Source of the DNA: CAXBNB01 sp049115735 | Lineage (GTDB): Bacteria; Bacteroidota; Bacteroidia; Cytophagales; Cyclobacteriaceae | Reading direction: 5' to 3' | Length of the DNA stretch: 64,000 nucleotides | Assembly: GCA_049115735.1 (NCBI GenBank) | Contig: JAGDZP010000010.1 | Coordinates: 1-64,000 of the forward strand | In this document: piece by piece, positions 7,155-16,740 of the stretch | Position numbering within the stretch: the first letter of the stretch is position 1 | Layout of the letters: the number at the start of each line of letters is the position of its first letter | The notes under the pieces: generated by a model | Databases searched by the model: none | What the model saw: the letters and a program-made list of their open reading frames with translations, nothing else | What the model was told of the DNA's origin: nothing | Translations under genes and position numbers: made by a program

Positions 7155-7933
7155 GTGCTGTATTCGACATAGCAGCTCCAACTTACGATAACGATTTTAC
7201 TCAGACTCAAATTGGATCAATGCAGAGAAATCAGGTATGGAAATATCTGGATAGGTTTTTAAAAAATAAGACTAACCTGAAGGTATTGGAGTTGAATTGT
7301 GGAACTGGTGAGGATGCATTAAGAATGGGTAAGATGGGACATAATGTGCTTGCCACTGATATATCAAAGAAAATGATCGAAGTAGCAGCGTCTAAAGTTA
7401 GAGACGAAAAAGTTGATTTTCTGGTAGTTGATATTGATAAATTCTCAGGCTATGGATTGGATAATGATTATGATCTGGTGTTTTCTAATTTCGGTGGGTT
7501 GAACTGTATCGATTCAGAATCTTTGCAAAAATTGAGTGAGGGCATTACATCCATATTGAAAAAGAATGGAAGATTTGTCGCTGTAATAATGCCGCAATTT
7601 TGTTTCTGGGAAACGATGTATTTTCTTTTAAAAGGTAAGACGACTGAGGCATTTAGAAGAAAGAAACAGCACGTCATGGCCAATGTATCTGGTCGATCAA
7701 TTAAAACGTGGTATTATTCACCAGGTAAGTTTAGATCTATAATCGATTCTAGCCTGGAGATGGAAATATTAAAACCAATTGGTCTGTTCTTACCCCCTTC
7801 ATATCTTGAGAGTTTTTTTGGCAATAAACCAAGTGGCCTTAAGCTATTAAATTGGTTTGAAGAAAAGCTAGCTAGCCATTCATGGCAAGCACCTTTATCC
7901 GATCATTATTACATTCAATATCTTATGAAATGA
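7151..7933 (+). CDS. Class I SAM-dependent methyltransferase 1
   Basis: This 260-residue protein has the class I methyltransferase fold. Motif I is VLELNCGTGEDAL at about 45-57 and the acidic residue ending strand 2 is D70 in VLATDIS. The loop after strand 4 reads VFSNFGGLNC. These are SAM-binding features and the methyl acceptor cannot be told from sequence. ATGA overlaps on both sides (7151-7154 with radical SAM 1, 7930-7933 with radical SAM 2) make it a translationally coupled middle gene. A role on the same small molecule or sugar as the flanking radical SAM proteins is likely but inferred. Confidence 0.88.
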   Translation: MSAVFDIAAPTYDNDFTQTQIGSMQRNQVWKYLDRFLKNKTNLKVLELNCGTGEDALRMGKMGHNVLATDISKKMIEVAASKVRDEKVDFLVVDIDKFSGYGLDNDYDLVFSNFGGLNCIDSESLQKLSEGITSILKKNGRFVAVIMPQFCFWETMYFLLKGKTTEAFRRKKQHVMANVSGRSIKTWYYSPGKFRSIIDSSLEMEILKPIGLFLPPSYLESFFGNKPSGLKLLNWFEEKLASHSWQAPLSDHYYIQYLMK

Positions 7934-9324
7934 ATGTACTTTTAACCCACGGATATTTTCTTTCTGAAGATGAGAAAGAGCAACAAATAATGAGACCATA
8001 TCCACCATTGGGTCTTTTGTATATTTCTTCCTTTCTAAATGAGAATGGTATCGCCAATCAAATTTTTGATAGTACCTTTTCTACTAAATCAGAACTTTTT
8101 CAAACGGTAAGAGATGCAACCCCAGAAGTAATAGCAATATATACGAACCTGATGACTAAGGTGAACGTGCTCGAAATAGCTACCAAATCAAAATCAATCA
8201 ACCCCAATACTAAAATAATATTAGGAGGTCCTGATGTAACCTATAATACCTTAGACTATCTCCAAAATGGCGCGGATTATATCGTAATTGGTGAAGGTGA
8301 AAATACAATGCTTGAGTTGGTGAAGTGCATCAGTTCGGGATCTATAGGACTGGAGGATATTCCAGGAATTGCATACTTGAATGATAATGGTACAGAAGTG
8401 AAGACCAAGCCTCGCCTGAAAGTGCGTGAGGTAGATGATTTACCGATTCCGAATCGCGATGGAATTGATATTTCTAAGTACTTAAAAGCATGGAAGGATT
8501 TTCATGGAGAAAGTGCACTAAATGTCAGTACACAAAGAGGCTGTCCTTATACCTGTAAATGGTGTAGCACGGCAGTTTATGGCCAAAGTTACAGACGTAG
8601 ATCTCCACAAAAGGTAGTTGTCGAACTGAAGGTAATTCAAGACAAATATAATCCGGACACTATATGGTTTGTGGATGATGTCTTTACGGTGAGCCATAAA
8701 TGGTTGAATGCCTTTGCGGAGGAATTAGAACTTCAGAAAGTAAAAGTTAAGTTTGAGTGTATCAGCCGTGCAGATCGGATGAGCAAAGAGGTCATTGCTA
8801 CCCTTAAAAGAGCTGGATGTTTCAGAGTCTGGATAGGAGCAGAGAGTGGGTCTCAACGGATAGTCGATGCAATGGATCGAAGAGTTTCAGTTGAGCAAGT
8901 GAGGGAGATGATCCAGGATACAAGAAAGGCGGGCATTGAGGCAGGAACATTTATAATGTTAGGCTATCCTGGAGAAACCGAAGAAGATATCAAGGAGACA
9001 ATTAATCACTTGAAAATTGCTAACCCTGACCATTTCACGATTACAGTAGCTTACCCGATCAAGGGTACTTCATTATATAATGAGATTGAAGCCAAGCAAA
9101 CGGTAGAATTGGATTGGGCAAAAAGTACGGATAGAGATCGGGATTTTGTTAGAACGTATCCAAGAAAGTATTATCAATATGCTGTGACCAAAGTTGTGAA
9201 TGAGGTGAACTACTATAATGCGAGGTTAAATTCTAACTCTGGGTATAGCAAATATAAAATGAAGACAAAAGCGATTTTGGCTTCTATAGGAATGAAAATG
9301 ATTCGGTCACTTTCAAGTCATTGA
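7930..9324 (+). CDS. B12-binding-type radical SAM protein 2
   Basis: The frame is open from 7882, but the ATG at 7930 (MNVLLTHGYF) starts exactly at the first strand of the N-terminal Rossmann-like domain. It also gives an ATGA overlap with the methyltransferase stop, so I choose it (464 residues). The N-terminal domain spans about 1-135, with GEGE at 121-124 near its end. The radical SAM cluster is C205-x3-C209-x2-C212 in RGCPYTCKWC, followed by VDDVF and GAESGS elements. It is clearly paralogous to radical SAM 1 (shared CPYxCxWC, YG, RRSP and GAESGSQ segments). The substrate is unknown. Confidence 0.88.
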   Translation: MNVLLTHGYFLSEDEKEQQIMRPYPPLGLLYISSFLNENGIANQIFDSTFSTKSELFQTVRDATPEVIAIYTNLMTKVNVLEIATKSKSINPNTKIILGGPDVTYNTLDYLQNGADYIVIGEGENTMLELVKCISSGSIGLEDIPGIAYLNDNGTEVKTKPRLKVREVDDLPIPNRDGIDISKYLKAWKDFHGESALNVSTQRGCPYTCKWCSTAVYGQSYRRRSPQKVVVELKVIQDKYNPDTIWFVDDVFTVSHKWLNAFAEELELQKVKVKFECISRADRMSKEVIATLKRAGCFRVWIGAESGSQRIVDAMDRRVSVEQVREMIQDTRKAGIEAGTFIMLGYPGETEEDIKETINHLKIANPDHFTITVAYPIKGTSLYNEIEAKQTVELDWAKSTDRDRDFVRTYPRKYYQYAVTKVVNEVNYYNARLNSNSGYSKYKMKTKAILASIGMKMIRSLSSH

Positions 9325-9325
9325 T

Positions 9326-10927
9326 TTGATTAAATTCAATAACAGACATATTTTCTTAGAAAAAAATAGAAGGAGTCTTTTCCTTTTACCATTAGGAATA
9401 TTCTGTCTGTTTTTCATGGTACGTTCCATTACATATCCTTTGCATGATTTTTCAAATTATTACTTTGGAGCGAAACTATTATCTCAAGGGCTATTTACTT
9501 CAGATGTATATGATCCTGGTTTTTTTAATTTAAAAATAAATTCGCTTGGGCCAGAAGGACTTTTTGTTAATTATGCCCCTAATACTCCCTTTTTGGTATT
9601 GTTCTATGTTCCGATGACTTTAGTTGGACCATTTACTGCCAAGGCGATTTTTAATGTTGTCAGCGTTTTTCTATTTATCATTTCCATCCATCGTCTTAGT
9701 CGAAAACTGAATATTTCGCAATGGCTTCTAATATTTCTACCTATTGTTTTTGCAGTGCCAATAAAAAACAATATTCTTTTTGGTCAACCATACTTATTGA
9801 TATTTTGCCTAATGTCTGAAGGTTTCATAGCTCATTGTGAAAACATGAACTTAAAAGCATCTTTCGTATGGGCAATTTCGGCTCTATTGAAAATCACACC
9901 GGCCATTATTTTGATTTATCTCTTGCTTAAGAAAAAGTATAGGGCCTTTATTTGGTTTAATGTATTGGGTCTAATTATGATCTTGTTAACACTAATGTTT
10001 GTTGATTTGGAGGTATACTACTTTTATCTTGATAAGATATTGCCCAAAGTAAGTATGGGTGAGCTTGTCTCCACTGGATACTACTTTCCACAACAAACAT
10101 CATTGTCGCTTTTTAAGCACCTTTTTCTGCTTGACAATCCGGGTAATTTGAATCCATGGCTCAATAACCCTTGGTTATTTACAACTAGTTTGAGTCTCTT
10201 TGTTGGGCTAATTCTGTCAGTTTTAATAGTGTACTCAAGAACTGAAAAATCCGACTTTATTGTGATGTCGGTCTGGATAGCAGCCTCCTTTTTGATTTCA
10301 ACTTATGGGAGTAGTTATTCAAGAATTTTATTGCTTTTCTTTTGGTTTGCTTTATACAAAAACTCCAGCACGCATAGGTTTCTTTTGGTTACATCTGGCA
10401 TTTTCTTGATAGTTAATTTTCCTTATGGATGGCTGGAAAATTACCCAATTGTCGTTCAGTTCTTTGGATTACTGACATTAACACTTCTCCTCTTAAATAC
10501 TGTATATATCCAAAATAACTTAAAACGGCTGCTTCAATTGTCACCCATTCTTTGTGGGTTGATTTTTTTAGTAAATCTTTATAGACTTCCTGTAGAACAA
10601 CCAGAAGGCAAACCACTGCTTTCTGATAATGTTTCTTTACTACTAGATTATAACATTCAAGGTGACAGCCTTCATTACACCTATTGGAATGGACGATTAA
10701 ACCATGGAATATTTAAAGAAAAGATTAATACAACTTCAAATGAGGTAGTAATTCAATATAATCAAATCATTTGGAAAGGAAAAAAATTGACTAACTCTGT
10801 TGATAACAAAAAAGACCCCTTGATTATTAATGGAAATAAAATCATTTACCTATCAGATGCAGGTAGGGGGTATGGGTTTTATACGCTCAGCTATATAAAA
10901 CTTCCAAATGATAAGATTGAAATATAA
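9326..10927 (+). CDS. GT87-type (DUF2029-like) membrane glycosyltransferase
   Basis: This 533-residue integral membrane protein has about ten predicted hydrophobic helices and a long non-membrane C-terminus (from about residue 425). The N-terminal loop LHDFSNYYFGAKLL, with D41, matches the acidic first periplasmic loop of the GT87/GT-C polyprenol-phosphate mannosyltransferase type. VYDPGFF and NYAPNTPFLVL follow as in that family. The start appears to be TTG at 9326, one base after the preceding stop, because no in-frame ATG precedes the first helix. It probably transfers a sugar from a lipid-phosphate donor at the outer face of the inner membrane. The donor and acceptor are unknown. Confidence 0.75.
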   Translation: MIKFNNRHIFLEKNRRSLFLLPLGIFCLFFMVRSITYPLHDFSNYYFGAKLLSQGLFTSDVYDPGFFNLKINSLGPEGLFVNYAPNTPFLVLFYVPMTLVGPFTAKAIFNVVSVFLFIISIHRLSRKLNISQWLLIFLPIVFAVPIKNNILFGQPYLLIFCLMSEGFIAHCENMNLKASFVWAISALLKITPAIILIYLLLKKKYRAFIWFNVLGLIMILLTLMFVDLEVYYFYLDKILPKVSMGELVSTGYYFPQQTSLSLFKHLFLLDNPGNLNPWLNNPWLFTTSLSLFVGLILSVLIVYSRTEKSDFIVMSVWIAASFLISTYGSSYSRILLLFFWFALYKNSSTHRFLLVTSGIFLIVNFPYGWLENYPIVVQFFGLLTLTLLLLNTVYIQNNLKRLLQLSPILCGLIFLVNLYRLPVEQPEGKPLLSDNVSLLLDYNIQGDSLHYTYWNGRLNHGIFKEKINTTSNEVVIQYNQIIWKGKKLTNSVDNKKDPLIINGNKIIYLSDAGRGYGFYTLSYIKLPNDKIEI

Positions 10928-10996
10928 ATATTGTGCGACTTATATTTTAGTGACTCCTTTCGAGGCGTTAAATCAGAAAAACGTAGAAACAACCCT

Positions 10997-11746
10997 ATGA
11001 TCAACGGCAAGAAAGTAATTGTAGTTATGCCAGCTTATAATGCCAAAACAACACTGAAGTCAACTCTAGATGAAATACCTAGAAATATAGTTGATGAAAT
11101 AATTCTTACGGATGATCATAGTACAGACGGCACAGCTGAATTAGCTAAAAGACTAAAAATCAAGCATGTATTAGAACATAAGAAAAACCTTGGGTATGGG
11201 GCTAATCAAAAGACTTGTTATAACAGAGCTTTGGAATTAGAAGCAGATATTGTAGTAATGCTTCACCCGGATTATCAATATACTCCAAAACTCATTCCTT
11301 CTATGGTTAATATGATAGCATATGATATATATGATGTAGTATTAGGTTCTAGAATACTGAGTAAAGGGGCGTTGAAAGGAGGGATGCCATTTTACAAGTA
11401 TGTTTTTAATAGAGCCCTCACGTTTATTCAGAACATTTTACTTGATTATAAGCTGTCTGAATATCATACCGGCTTCAGGTGCTATAAGTCGTCTGCCTTA
11501 AGAAGAATACATTATGAAAATAATTCAAATGATTTTGTCTTTGACAATCAACTTTTAGCTCAAATGATCTATTATGGGTATAACATCGGAGAGGTTTCCT
11601 GCCCCGCCAGGTATGACAAGGAATCTTCATCCATTAACTTTAGAAGAAGTGTGTGGTACGGGTTTGGTGTGCTTGGTGTTTCAATTTCGTTTTGGTTGCA
11701 TAAAATTAGACTTGTGAAATCTAGGCTTTTTACAATGGATATTTGA
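10997..11746 (+). CDS. Family 2 glycosyltransferase, polyprenol-phosphate mannosyltransferase-like
   Basis: The frame opens at 10931 with TTG, but the ATG at 10997 (MINGKKVIVVMPAYN) begins right at the GT-A first strand and is preferred (249 residues). The nucleotide-sugar and metal-binding acidic motif is TDDH (38-41), followed by STDGT, and a second acidic stretch HPDYQYTP starts at H90. GSRI and GGMPFYK, followed by HTGFRCY, are typical of the DPM1/ArnC-like group of GT2. This group makes polyprenyl-phosphate sugars, which would fit it supplying the neighbouring GT87 protein. There is no C-terminal membrane anchor beyond a weak hydrophobic segment near 225-235. Confidence 0.88.
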   Translation: MINGKKVIVVMPAYNAKTTLKSTLDEIPRNIVDEIILTDDHSTDGTAELAKRLKIKHVLEHKKNLGYGANQKTCYNRALELEADIVVMLHPDYQYTPKLIPSMVNMIAYDIYDVVLGSRILSKGALKGGMPFYKYVFNRALTFIQNILLDYKLSEYHTGFRCYKSSALRRIHYENNSNDFVFDNQLLAQMIYYGYNIGEVSCPARYDKESSSINFRRSVWYGFGVLGVSISFWLHKIRLVKSRLFTMDI

Positions 11747-11839
11747 GGTATGTTTCAGTACTATGACTGATGGTACACCAAAAAATAGGGCAGTAAGTTA
11801 AGTCCACAAATGTGTCATTCAAGTTAACTCATTTTTGAA

Positions 11840-13141
11840 ATGGTTGAATCCAATTCCTTTTTTATGAATAAAGAGATTTTTATCAGCTTAGTTCTAAAGG
11901 GTCTAAATATTCTGATCAATCTATTGTCCATTCCTTTGATTATCAATTATTTGGGTTCGGAAAGTTATGGAGTATATATAACTTTTAGTTCGTTTTTGGG
12001 AATAGGAAGTATTTTGGATTTTGGTTTAGGAGATAATCTTAGGTTGGGTATTAGTAAGAATTATCATAAGGAAAATTTAGAAAGTTTAAGAGTATTGATA
12101 AGTACTACCTATGTCTTTATGTCAATAATTGGCGTACTTTCGTTAATCGTATTTTTGTTAATAGAGGTCACATTAGGGTGGGAAAGTTTATTAAATGTAA
12201 ACCAAGCTATTACACATGAAATTAGAGTATTTGTTATTGTTACCGTCGTAATTTATTCTGTTAAATCAGTATTGGGTTTAATCCACAGAATTTTTTTAGG
12301 CCTTAAACTTGCAAACAATAGCACAGCATTAAGTCTTATTTCAAGTATAGTATCTTATCTGACTGTTTTACTTGTCCTAGAAAATTTCAATTCATCTTTG
12401 ATTAACTATTCTTTATTCGTAGGGATTTTTGAACTTGTGCTATTGTCCTTATTCTCGCTTTATTTTTTCCATAAAGAGTGGAATTCATTTAAACCATCAT
12501 TTGAATATGTTAGGTTCAAGAATACCAGATTGTTTCAATCCAAATTTTACTATTTTGTACTTTCACTAACTGGTTTTTTGGTTCTCAATACTGATAATTT
12601 TTTAATTAGTCACATCTTTTCTCCATCAGATGTTTCAACTTATTACATCGCATTTAAGCTATTCAATATATCTAGTATTATTTTCACCGTGATACAACTT
12701 CCCATCTTTGCCAACTATACGGAACGATACCTTATAGAAGATTTCGATTGGATAAGAACAATAAATAGAAGATTGTTCATTATATGGCTTGGGCTGTCTT
12801 TATTGATATTGATAATTTTGTTCTTTTCTCAAGAAATAATACAACTTTGGTTTGGAGGAGCAGTTAGTGTTTCTAAAGAGTTATGTGTCACCATGGCAAT
12901 ATATTTTATCATTCGAGAGTACAAATCAATAAGTTCACTTTTTCTTAGTGGAATAGGAAAACTTAAAATATTAAGTATAAATGCAACTATTTCTACAGTT
13001 ACGAATATTCCTTTATCTTTTTTATTTGCAATTTATTTTGACATGGGATTAAAAGGAGTAATACTTGGAACAATCGTAAGTATAATACCTGAACTAATAT
13101 TTAATCAGATACAATATTATAATCTGATTAATAGGACATGA
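11840..13141 (+). CDS. Polysaccharide-type flippase (Wzx/MOP superfamily)
   Basis: This 433-residue, highly hydrophobic protein has about 12 membrane helices. The N-terminal segment (LLSIPLIINYLGSESYGVY, then LDFGLGDNLRLGISK) is typical of O-antigen and exopolysaccharide flippases. These move lipid-linked oligosaccharides across the inner membrane. The gene is noticeably more A/T-rich than its neighbours, as is common for such genes, and may have been acquired separately. It is separated from the upstream GT2 by about 90 bases. Downstream lies a convergent glycosyltransferase, so this gene probably ends an operon segment. Confidence 0.85.
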   Translation: MVESNSFFMNKEIFISLVLKGLNILINLLSIPLIINYLGSESYGVYITFSSFLGIGSILDFGLGDNLRLGISKNYHKENLESLRVLISTTYVFMSIIGVLSLIVFLLIEVTLGWESLLNVNQAITHEIRVFVIVTVVIYSVKSVLGLIHRIFLGLKLANNSTALSLISSIVSYLTVLLVLENFNSSLINYSLFVGIFELVLLSLFSLYFFHKEWNSFKPSFEYVRFKNTRLFQSKFYYFVLSLTGFLVLNTDNFLISHIFSPSDVSTYYIAFKLFNISSIIFTVIQLPIFANYTERYLIEDFDWIRTINRRLFIIWLGLSLLILIILFFSQEIIQLWFGGAVSVSKELCVTMAIYFIIREYKSISSLFLSGIGKLKILSINATISTVTNIPLSFLFAIYFDMGLKGVILGTIVSIIPELIFNQIQYYNLINRT

Positions 13142-13163
13142 AGTTTCTATAAAAAAGAAGTTC

Positions 13164-14009
13164 TCAATAGTTATACATGGACCGAATGTAATAATTTGCA
13201 GCATTAACATAGTGCAATACTGATAGTCCTAGTTGATTTTTTTTTCTATAATTTCTGGCTATAGACCTGTGATTTTCAGCCTTCTTGTTCATTATAATAC
13301 TTTTATGGTTTTTAAATTCATCTGGAAAAAGAAAACGAATTTTGTTATAAACTTTTAAATTGAACTGAGCCATAATTAAACTATTTCCGCTGATTCTTTG
13401 ACTATGTTGTCTTAATTTAAAAAGGCTTTGGTCTATATAAATACCAGTGTACTCATGCGAGATGCGCAACCAAATATCAAAATCACTGGCTACAGTTAAA
13501 GTTTCATCAAACAATCCAATCTTAGTGATATGTTCTTTTTTAATCAAATAACTGCCAGTACATATAAATGTACCCTTAAGTACCTCTAAAAAAAATCGAC
13601 CACTTAGTTGCTTGTTTTTGGGTAAATACTTTTCAGATATCAATCCATCACTAGTGAAATAACTGTAATTACAATAACTAAAGTCATAACTTTTATTCTC
13701 TTTGAGTACAGTATATGAGGTACTTAGAAAGTGATCATCCCATAAATCATCAGAGTCTAATAGGGCTATGTATTCACTTTCTGAAGCATGAATTCCTATA
13801 TTACTTGCAATGCTTTGTCCAGAATTGGAAATCTTAATGTAACGGATATCTGGATAATTAGAAATTAACTTTTCAGTATTATCAGTTGATCCATCATCGA
13901 CCACAATTAATTCATAATCTGAAAATGTTTGTCTTAAAACAGACTTAATTGTCTCCTTTATTAAATGTGCTCTATTGTATGTAGGAATTATTACACTTAT
14001 TGTGGGCAT
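13164..14009 (-). CDS. Family 2 glycosyltransferase (reverse strand within cluster)
   Basis: This 281-residue GT-A type glycosyltransferase begins MPTISVIIPTYNRAH. The first acidic motif is VVDDGSTDN (D38-D39) and the second is LLDSDDLW with D85 and D87, the expected metal and nucleotide-sugar ligands. It is the only gene on the minus strand inside the cluster, convergent with the flippase (22 bases apart) and divergent from the SPASM radical SAM gene. No membrane segment is evident, so it is probably cytoplasmic or peripheral. The sugar donor and acceptor are unknown. A separate promoter is required because both neighbours run the other way. Confidence 0.92.
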   Translation of the reverse strand: MPTISVIIPTYNRAHLIKETIKSVLRQTFSDYELIVVDDGSTDNTEKLISNYPDIRYIKISNSGQSIASNIGIHASESEYIALLDSDDLWDDHFLSTSYTVLKENKSYDFSYCNYSYFTSDGLISEKYLPKNKQLSGRFFLEVLKGTFICTGSYLIKKEHITKIGLFDETLTVASDFDIWLRISHEYTGIYIDQSLFKLRQHSQRISGNSLIMAQFNLKVYNKIRFLFPDEFKNHKSIIMNKKAENHRSIARNYRKKNQLGLSVLHYVNAANYYIRSMYNY

Positions 14010-14134
14010 AAGTTGGAATTATCTTTAATTTGCTTGGACGCATATTAAACTTAACAATTAGGTTTTGTAATAAGTGACCTTCTTCTTCAATTTTAAGGGG
14101 CTATGCTTATAATTAGGTGTAAAATAAAAAGAGC

Positions 14135-15211
14135 TTGTTCAATAAGGTAAAAACACTTAACCACAAATTAATACCAAAAAAGGTTCTTCATTCTCCAAAA
14201 TGGATAGTTTTAGGAGTGAACAATGTTTGCAATCTCCATTGTAAAATGTGTGATGTAGGCACTCACAATTTTGAAAGTAATTTTGCTCAAAATTTGGTTG
14301 GAACTCACCCGATAAATATGCCTTTGGATCTTGTTAAAAAAGTCATTGACCAAACGGCTCAGTATTTTCCCAAAAGTCAATTGGCATATGCTTTTACTGA
14401 GCCTATTATTTATCCATATCTTTTAGAGTCTTTGAACTATGCAAACAATATAGGGCTATTTACCAGCATCACTACAAATGCATTAACATTAAGAAACCTT
14501 GCCAAGGGGATAGCGAAAGCGGAGTTAAATGAACTTTACGTGTCTTTGGATGGCCCGCAAGAAATCCATAATAAAATCAGGGGACACAAGGAGTCGTTTC
14601 AAAGAGCAATAGATGGTATTAAAAAATTAAGATTTTACGGAGCAGAAACGAAGATCACAATCATATGTGCAATTACTGAGTGGAATATAGGTCATTTAAA
14701 ACAATTCTCAGATTCTTTCATTGAATTAGGAATAGATGAAATTGCATTTATGCATACCCAATATACCGATCCCAAGATGGCAAATATTCACAATGCAAAA
14801 TGGGGAAACTTATACCCTGCTACAGATTCCAATTTAGATGAAGTCAATTTCGACAATATGGATTTGGATATTTTGCTGGAGGAAATTGGCCATATCAAGT
14901 CCTCCAAATACCCTTACAATATTTACTTTTCCCCGGAAATCAGTGAAGCAAATGAATTGAGAAAATACTATTACGAACCAGATACATTTATTGGCAATTA
15001 TTGTAGTGCGGTATTTACAAGCATTATGGTCAAGTCTGATGGTTCTGTAATTCCGGCACATGGCAGATGTTATAATATTGATATAGGAAATATTTATAAG
15101 GAATCACTTAAGGATATCTGGAACTCATCAGTAATAAGTACGTTCAGGTCAAGATTGATGTCCGAAGGAGGTTTTTTTCCAGCTTGTTCCCGTTGTTGCA
15201 GCGCTTTTTAG
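14135..15211 (+). CDS. Radical SAM/SPASM-domain protein
   Basis: This 358-residue protein has the radical SAM cluster at C32-x3-C36-x2-C39 (NVCNLHCKMCD). A C-terminal cysteine-rich region (YCSAVF, then HGRCYN, DIGNIY and FFPACSRCC) is typical of SPASM or twitch domains that bind auxiliary [4Fe-4S] clusters. LYVSLDGP in the core matches the family. The start appears to be TTG at 14135, since a stop lies at 14120 and no ATG occurs before the cluster-binding motif. SPASM proteins modify peptides or sugars. With no precursor peptide gene visible nearby, a glycan or lipid substrate is likelier, but this is unproven. The next radical SAM gene starts three bases after its stop. Confidence 0.85.
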   Translation: MFNKVKTLNHKLIPKKVLHSPKWIVLGVNNVCNLHCKMCDVGTHNFESNFAQNLVGTHPINMPLDLVKKVIDQTAQYFPKSQLAYAFTEPIIYPYLLESLNYANNIGLFTSITTNALTLRNLAKGIAKAELNELYVSLDGPQEIHNKIRGHKESFQRAIDGIKKLRFYGAETKITIICAITEWNIGHLKQFSDSFIELGIDEIAFMHTQYTDPKMANIHNAKWGNLYPATDSNLDEVNFDNMDLDILLEEIGHIKSSKYPYNIYFSPEISEANELRKYYYEPDTFIGNYCSAVFTSIMVKSDGSVIPAHGRCYNIDIGNIYKESLKDIWNSSVISTFRSRLMSEGGFFPACSRCCSAF

Positions 15212-15213
15212 TT

Positions 15214-16740
15214 ATGAACAAAGTCCTCTTATTCAACCCTTTTGCAGCAAAGAATGGTTACCGCATTCCCAATTCTATATTGCAAGTAGCTGCATCGATC
15301 AATGGAAAATATGATTTCGTTTTTGTTGATGGTAATCTGGAGAAAGACCCGTGGACTAAAATAAAAGGACATTTGGATACGGGGCAGTTCAGATTCTTTG
15401 GATGCACAGTTATGCCTGGGCCGCAACTGAGACAAGCAATACCCTATTCAAAAAAAATACGGGAAGAATATCCAGATATAGTCAATATTTGGGGAGGCTA
15501 CTTTGCTTCTAACCAATACAAAACCAGTATTAATTCAGGGTTTGTAGATTTTATAATCGACGGTCAGGGAGATTATGCCTTTCCGCAGCTACTTGATCGG
15601 ATCATTCAAAATGAAAACAACTTTGATCAAATCAACAACTTAATTTATAAGAAAGGTGATGAAATAATAAAAACCAGAAAAGAATTCATTGGTGATCAAA
15701 ATGGATTGCCAAAACTTCCTTATGATAAGCTGAATAAATGTTATCCAATAAGAAGGTATTTGAAAAAGACTTTTTTGGGAAAAAGAACTGCCGCATATCA
15801 TGCCAGTTTTGGTTGTCCTTTTACGTGCTCATTTTGCGCCGTTGTTCCGATTTACAATGCCCGCTGGAAGAGTAAATCAGCCCAAAATATATTCAAGGAT
15901 ATTAAATATTTAATTGAAGAACATGGCGCTGATGCCGTGGAATTTCATGATAACAACTTCTTTGTGAATGAGAAAATGGTTGTTGAATTCTCACGCTTGA
16001 TAAAAGAATATAATATTAAGTGGTGGGGGGAAGGAAGGATTGATACACTTACGAAGTACAGTGATGAATCCCTAAAGGCAATGAGGGATGCTGGCTGCAA
16101 GATGATATTTTTCGGTGCAGAAAGCAGTAGTGATGAAGTGTTAAGTAAAATGGATAAAGGAGGGACCCAAACGGCTCAGCAGATTAAAGATTTTGCAGCG
16201 AGAATGCAGAAATTTAGTATCATACCTGAATATTCCTTCGTGTTGGGAATGCCATTGGAGAATGAGCAAGAAGTTAACAATCAAATTGACCAGGATATTA
16301 CATTCATAAAAGAAATTAAACGGATAAACCCTGATACAGAGATTATTATATACTTGTATAGTCCTGTTCCTACGGAGGGATCGGAGTTATATGAAACGGT
16401 AAAAAAAGCAGGCTTCTCTTTTCCCGAAAAATTGGAAGATTGGTTGAGTCCGGAATGGGAGAATTTTGACCTTAGAAGAAATCCACTTACGCCGTGGTTA
16501 AAACCATACATGGTAGATAAAATTCAAGGTTTTGAAGCAGTTTTGAATGCACATTATCCAACAGCATCAGATTATAAACTGACTACATTTCAAAAGAAGC
16601 TAATGAAAAAAATTTCGGCTTGGCGTTACCACGCCAATATCTATAAATGGCCCTATGAGTTGAAGGCACTACAGAAATTTTGGCTGAGATACAGGAGGCC
16701 AGAAATAGAAGGGTTTACAATGGAAGAAAGTCATGTTTAA
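15214..16740 (+). CDS. B12-binding-type radical SAM protein 3
   Basis: The ATG at 15214 (MNKVLLFNPF) is preferred over the 15184 in-frame ATG because it follows the previous stop by two bases and begins the first domain strand (508 residues). The N-terminal Rossmann-like region runs to about 155 and includes NIWGGYFAS (91-99). The cluster ligands are C201-x3-C205-x2-C208 in FGCPFTCSFC, followed by EFHDNNFF and GAESSSDEVL. It is more diverged from radical SAM proteins 1 and 2 than they are from each other. The stop overlaps the following methyltransferase by eight bases. The substrate is unknown, and an action in series with the adjacent SPASM enzyme and methyltransferase is inferred. Confidence 0.88.
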   Translation: MNKVLLFNPFAAKNGYRIPNSILQVAASINGKYDFVFVDGNLEKDPWTKIKGHLDTGQFRFFGCTVMPGPQLRQAIPYSKKIREEYPDIVNIWGGYFASNQYKTSINSGFVDFIIDGQGDYAFPQLLDRIIQNENNFDQINNLIYKKGDEIIKTRKEFIGDQNGLPKLPYDKLNKCYPIRRYLKKTFLGKRTAAYHASFGCPFTCSFCAVVPIYNARWKSKSAQNIFKDIKYLIEEHGADAVEFHDNNFFVNEKMVVEFSRLIKEYNIKWWGEGRIDTLTKYSDESLKAMRDAGCKMIFFGAESSSDEVLSKMDKGGTQTAQQIKDFAARMQKFSIIPEYSFVLGMPLENEQEVNNQIDQDITFIKEIKRINPDTEIIIYLYSPVPTEGSELYETVKKAGFSFPEKLEDWLSPEWENFDLRRNPLTPWLKPYMVDKIQGFEAVLNAHYPTASDYKLTTFQKKLMKKISAWRYHANIYKWPYELKALQKFWLRYRRPEIEGFTMEESHV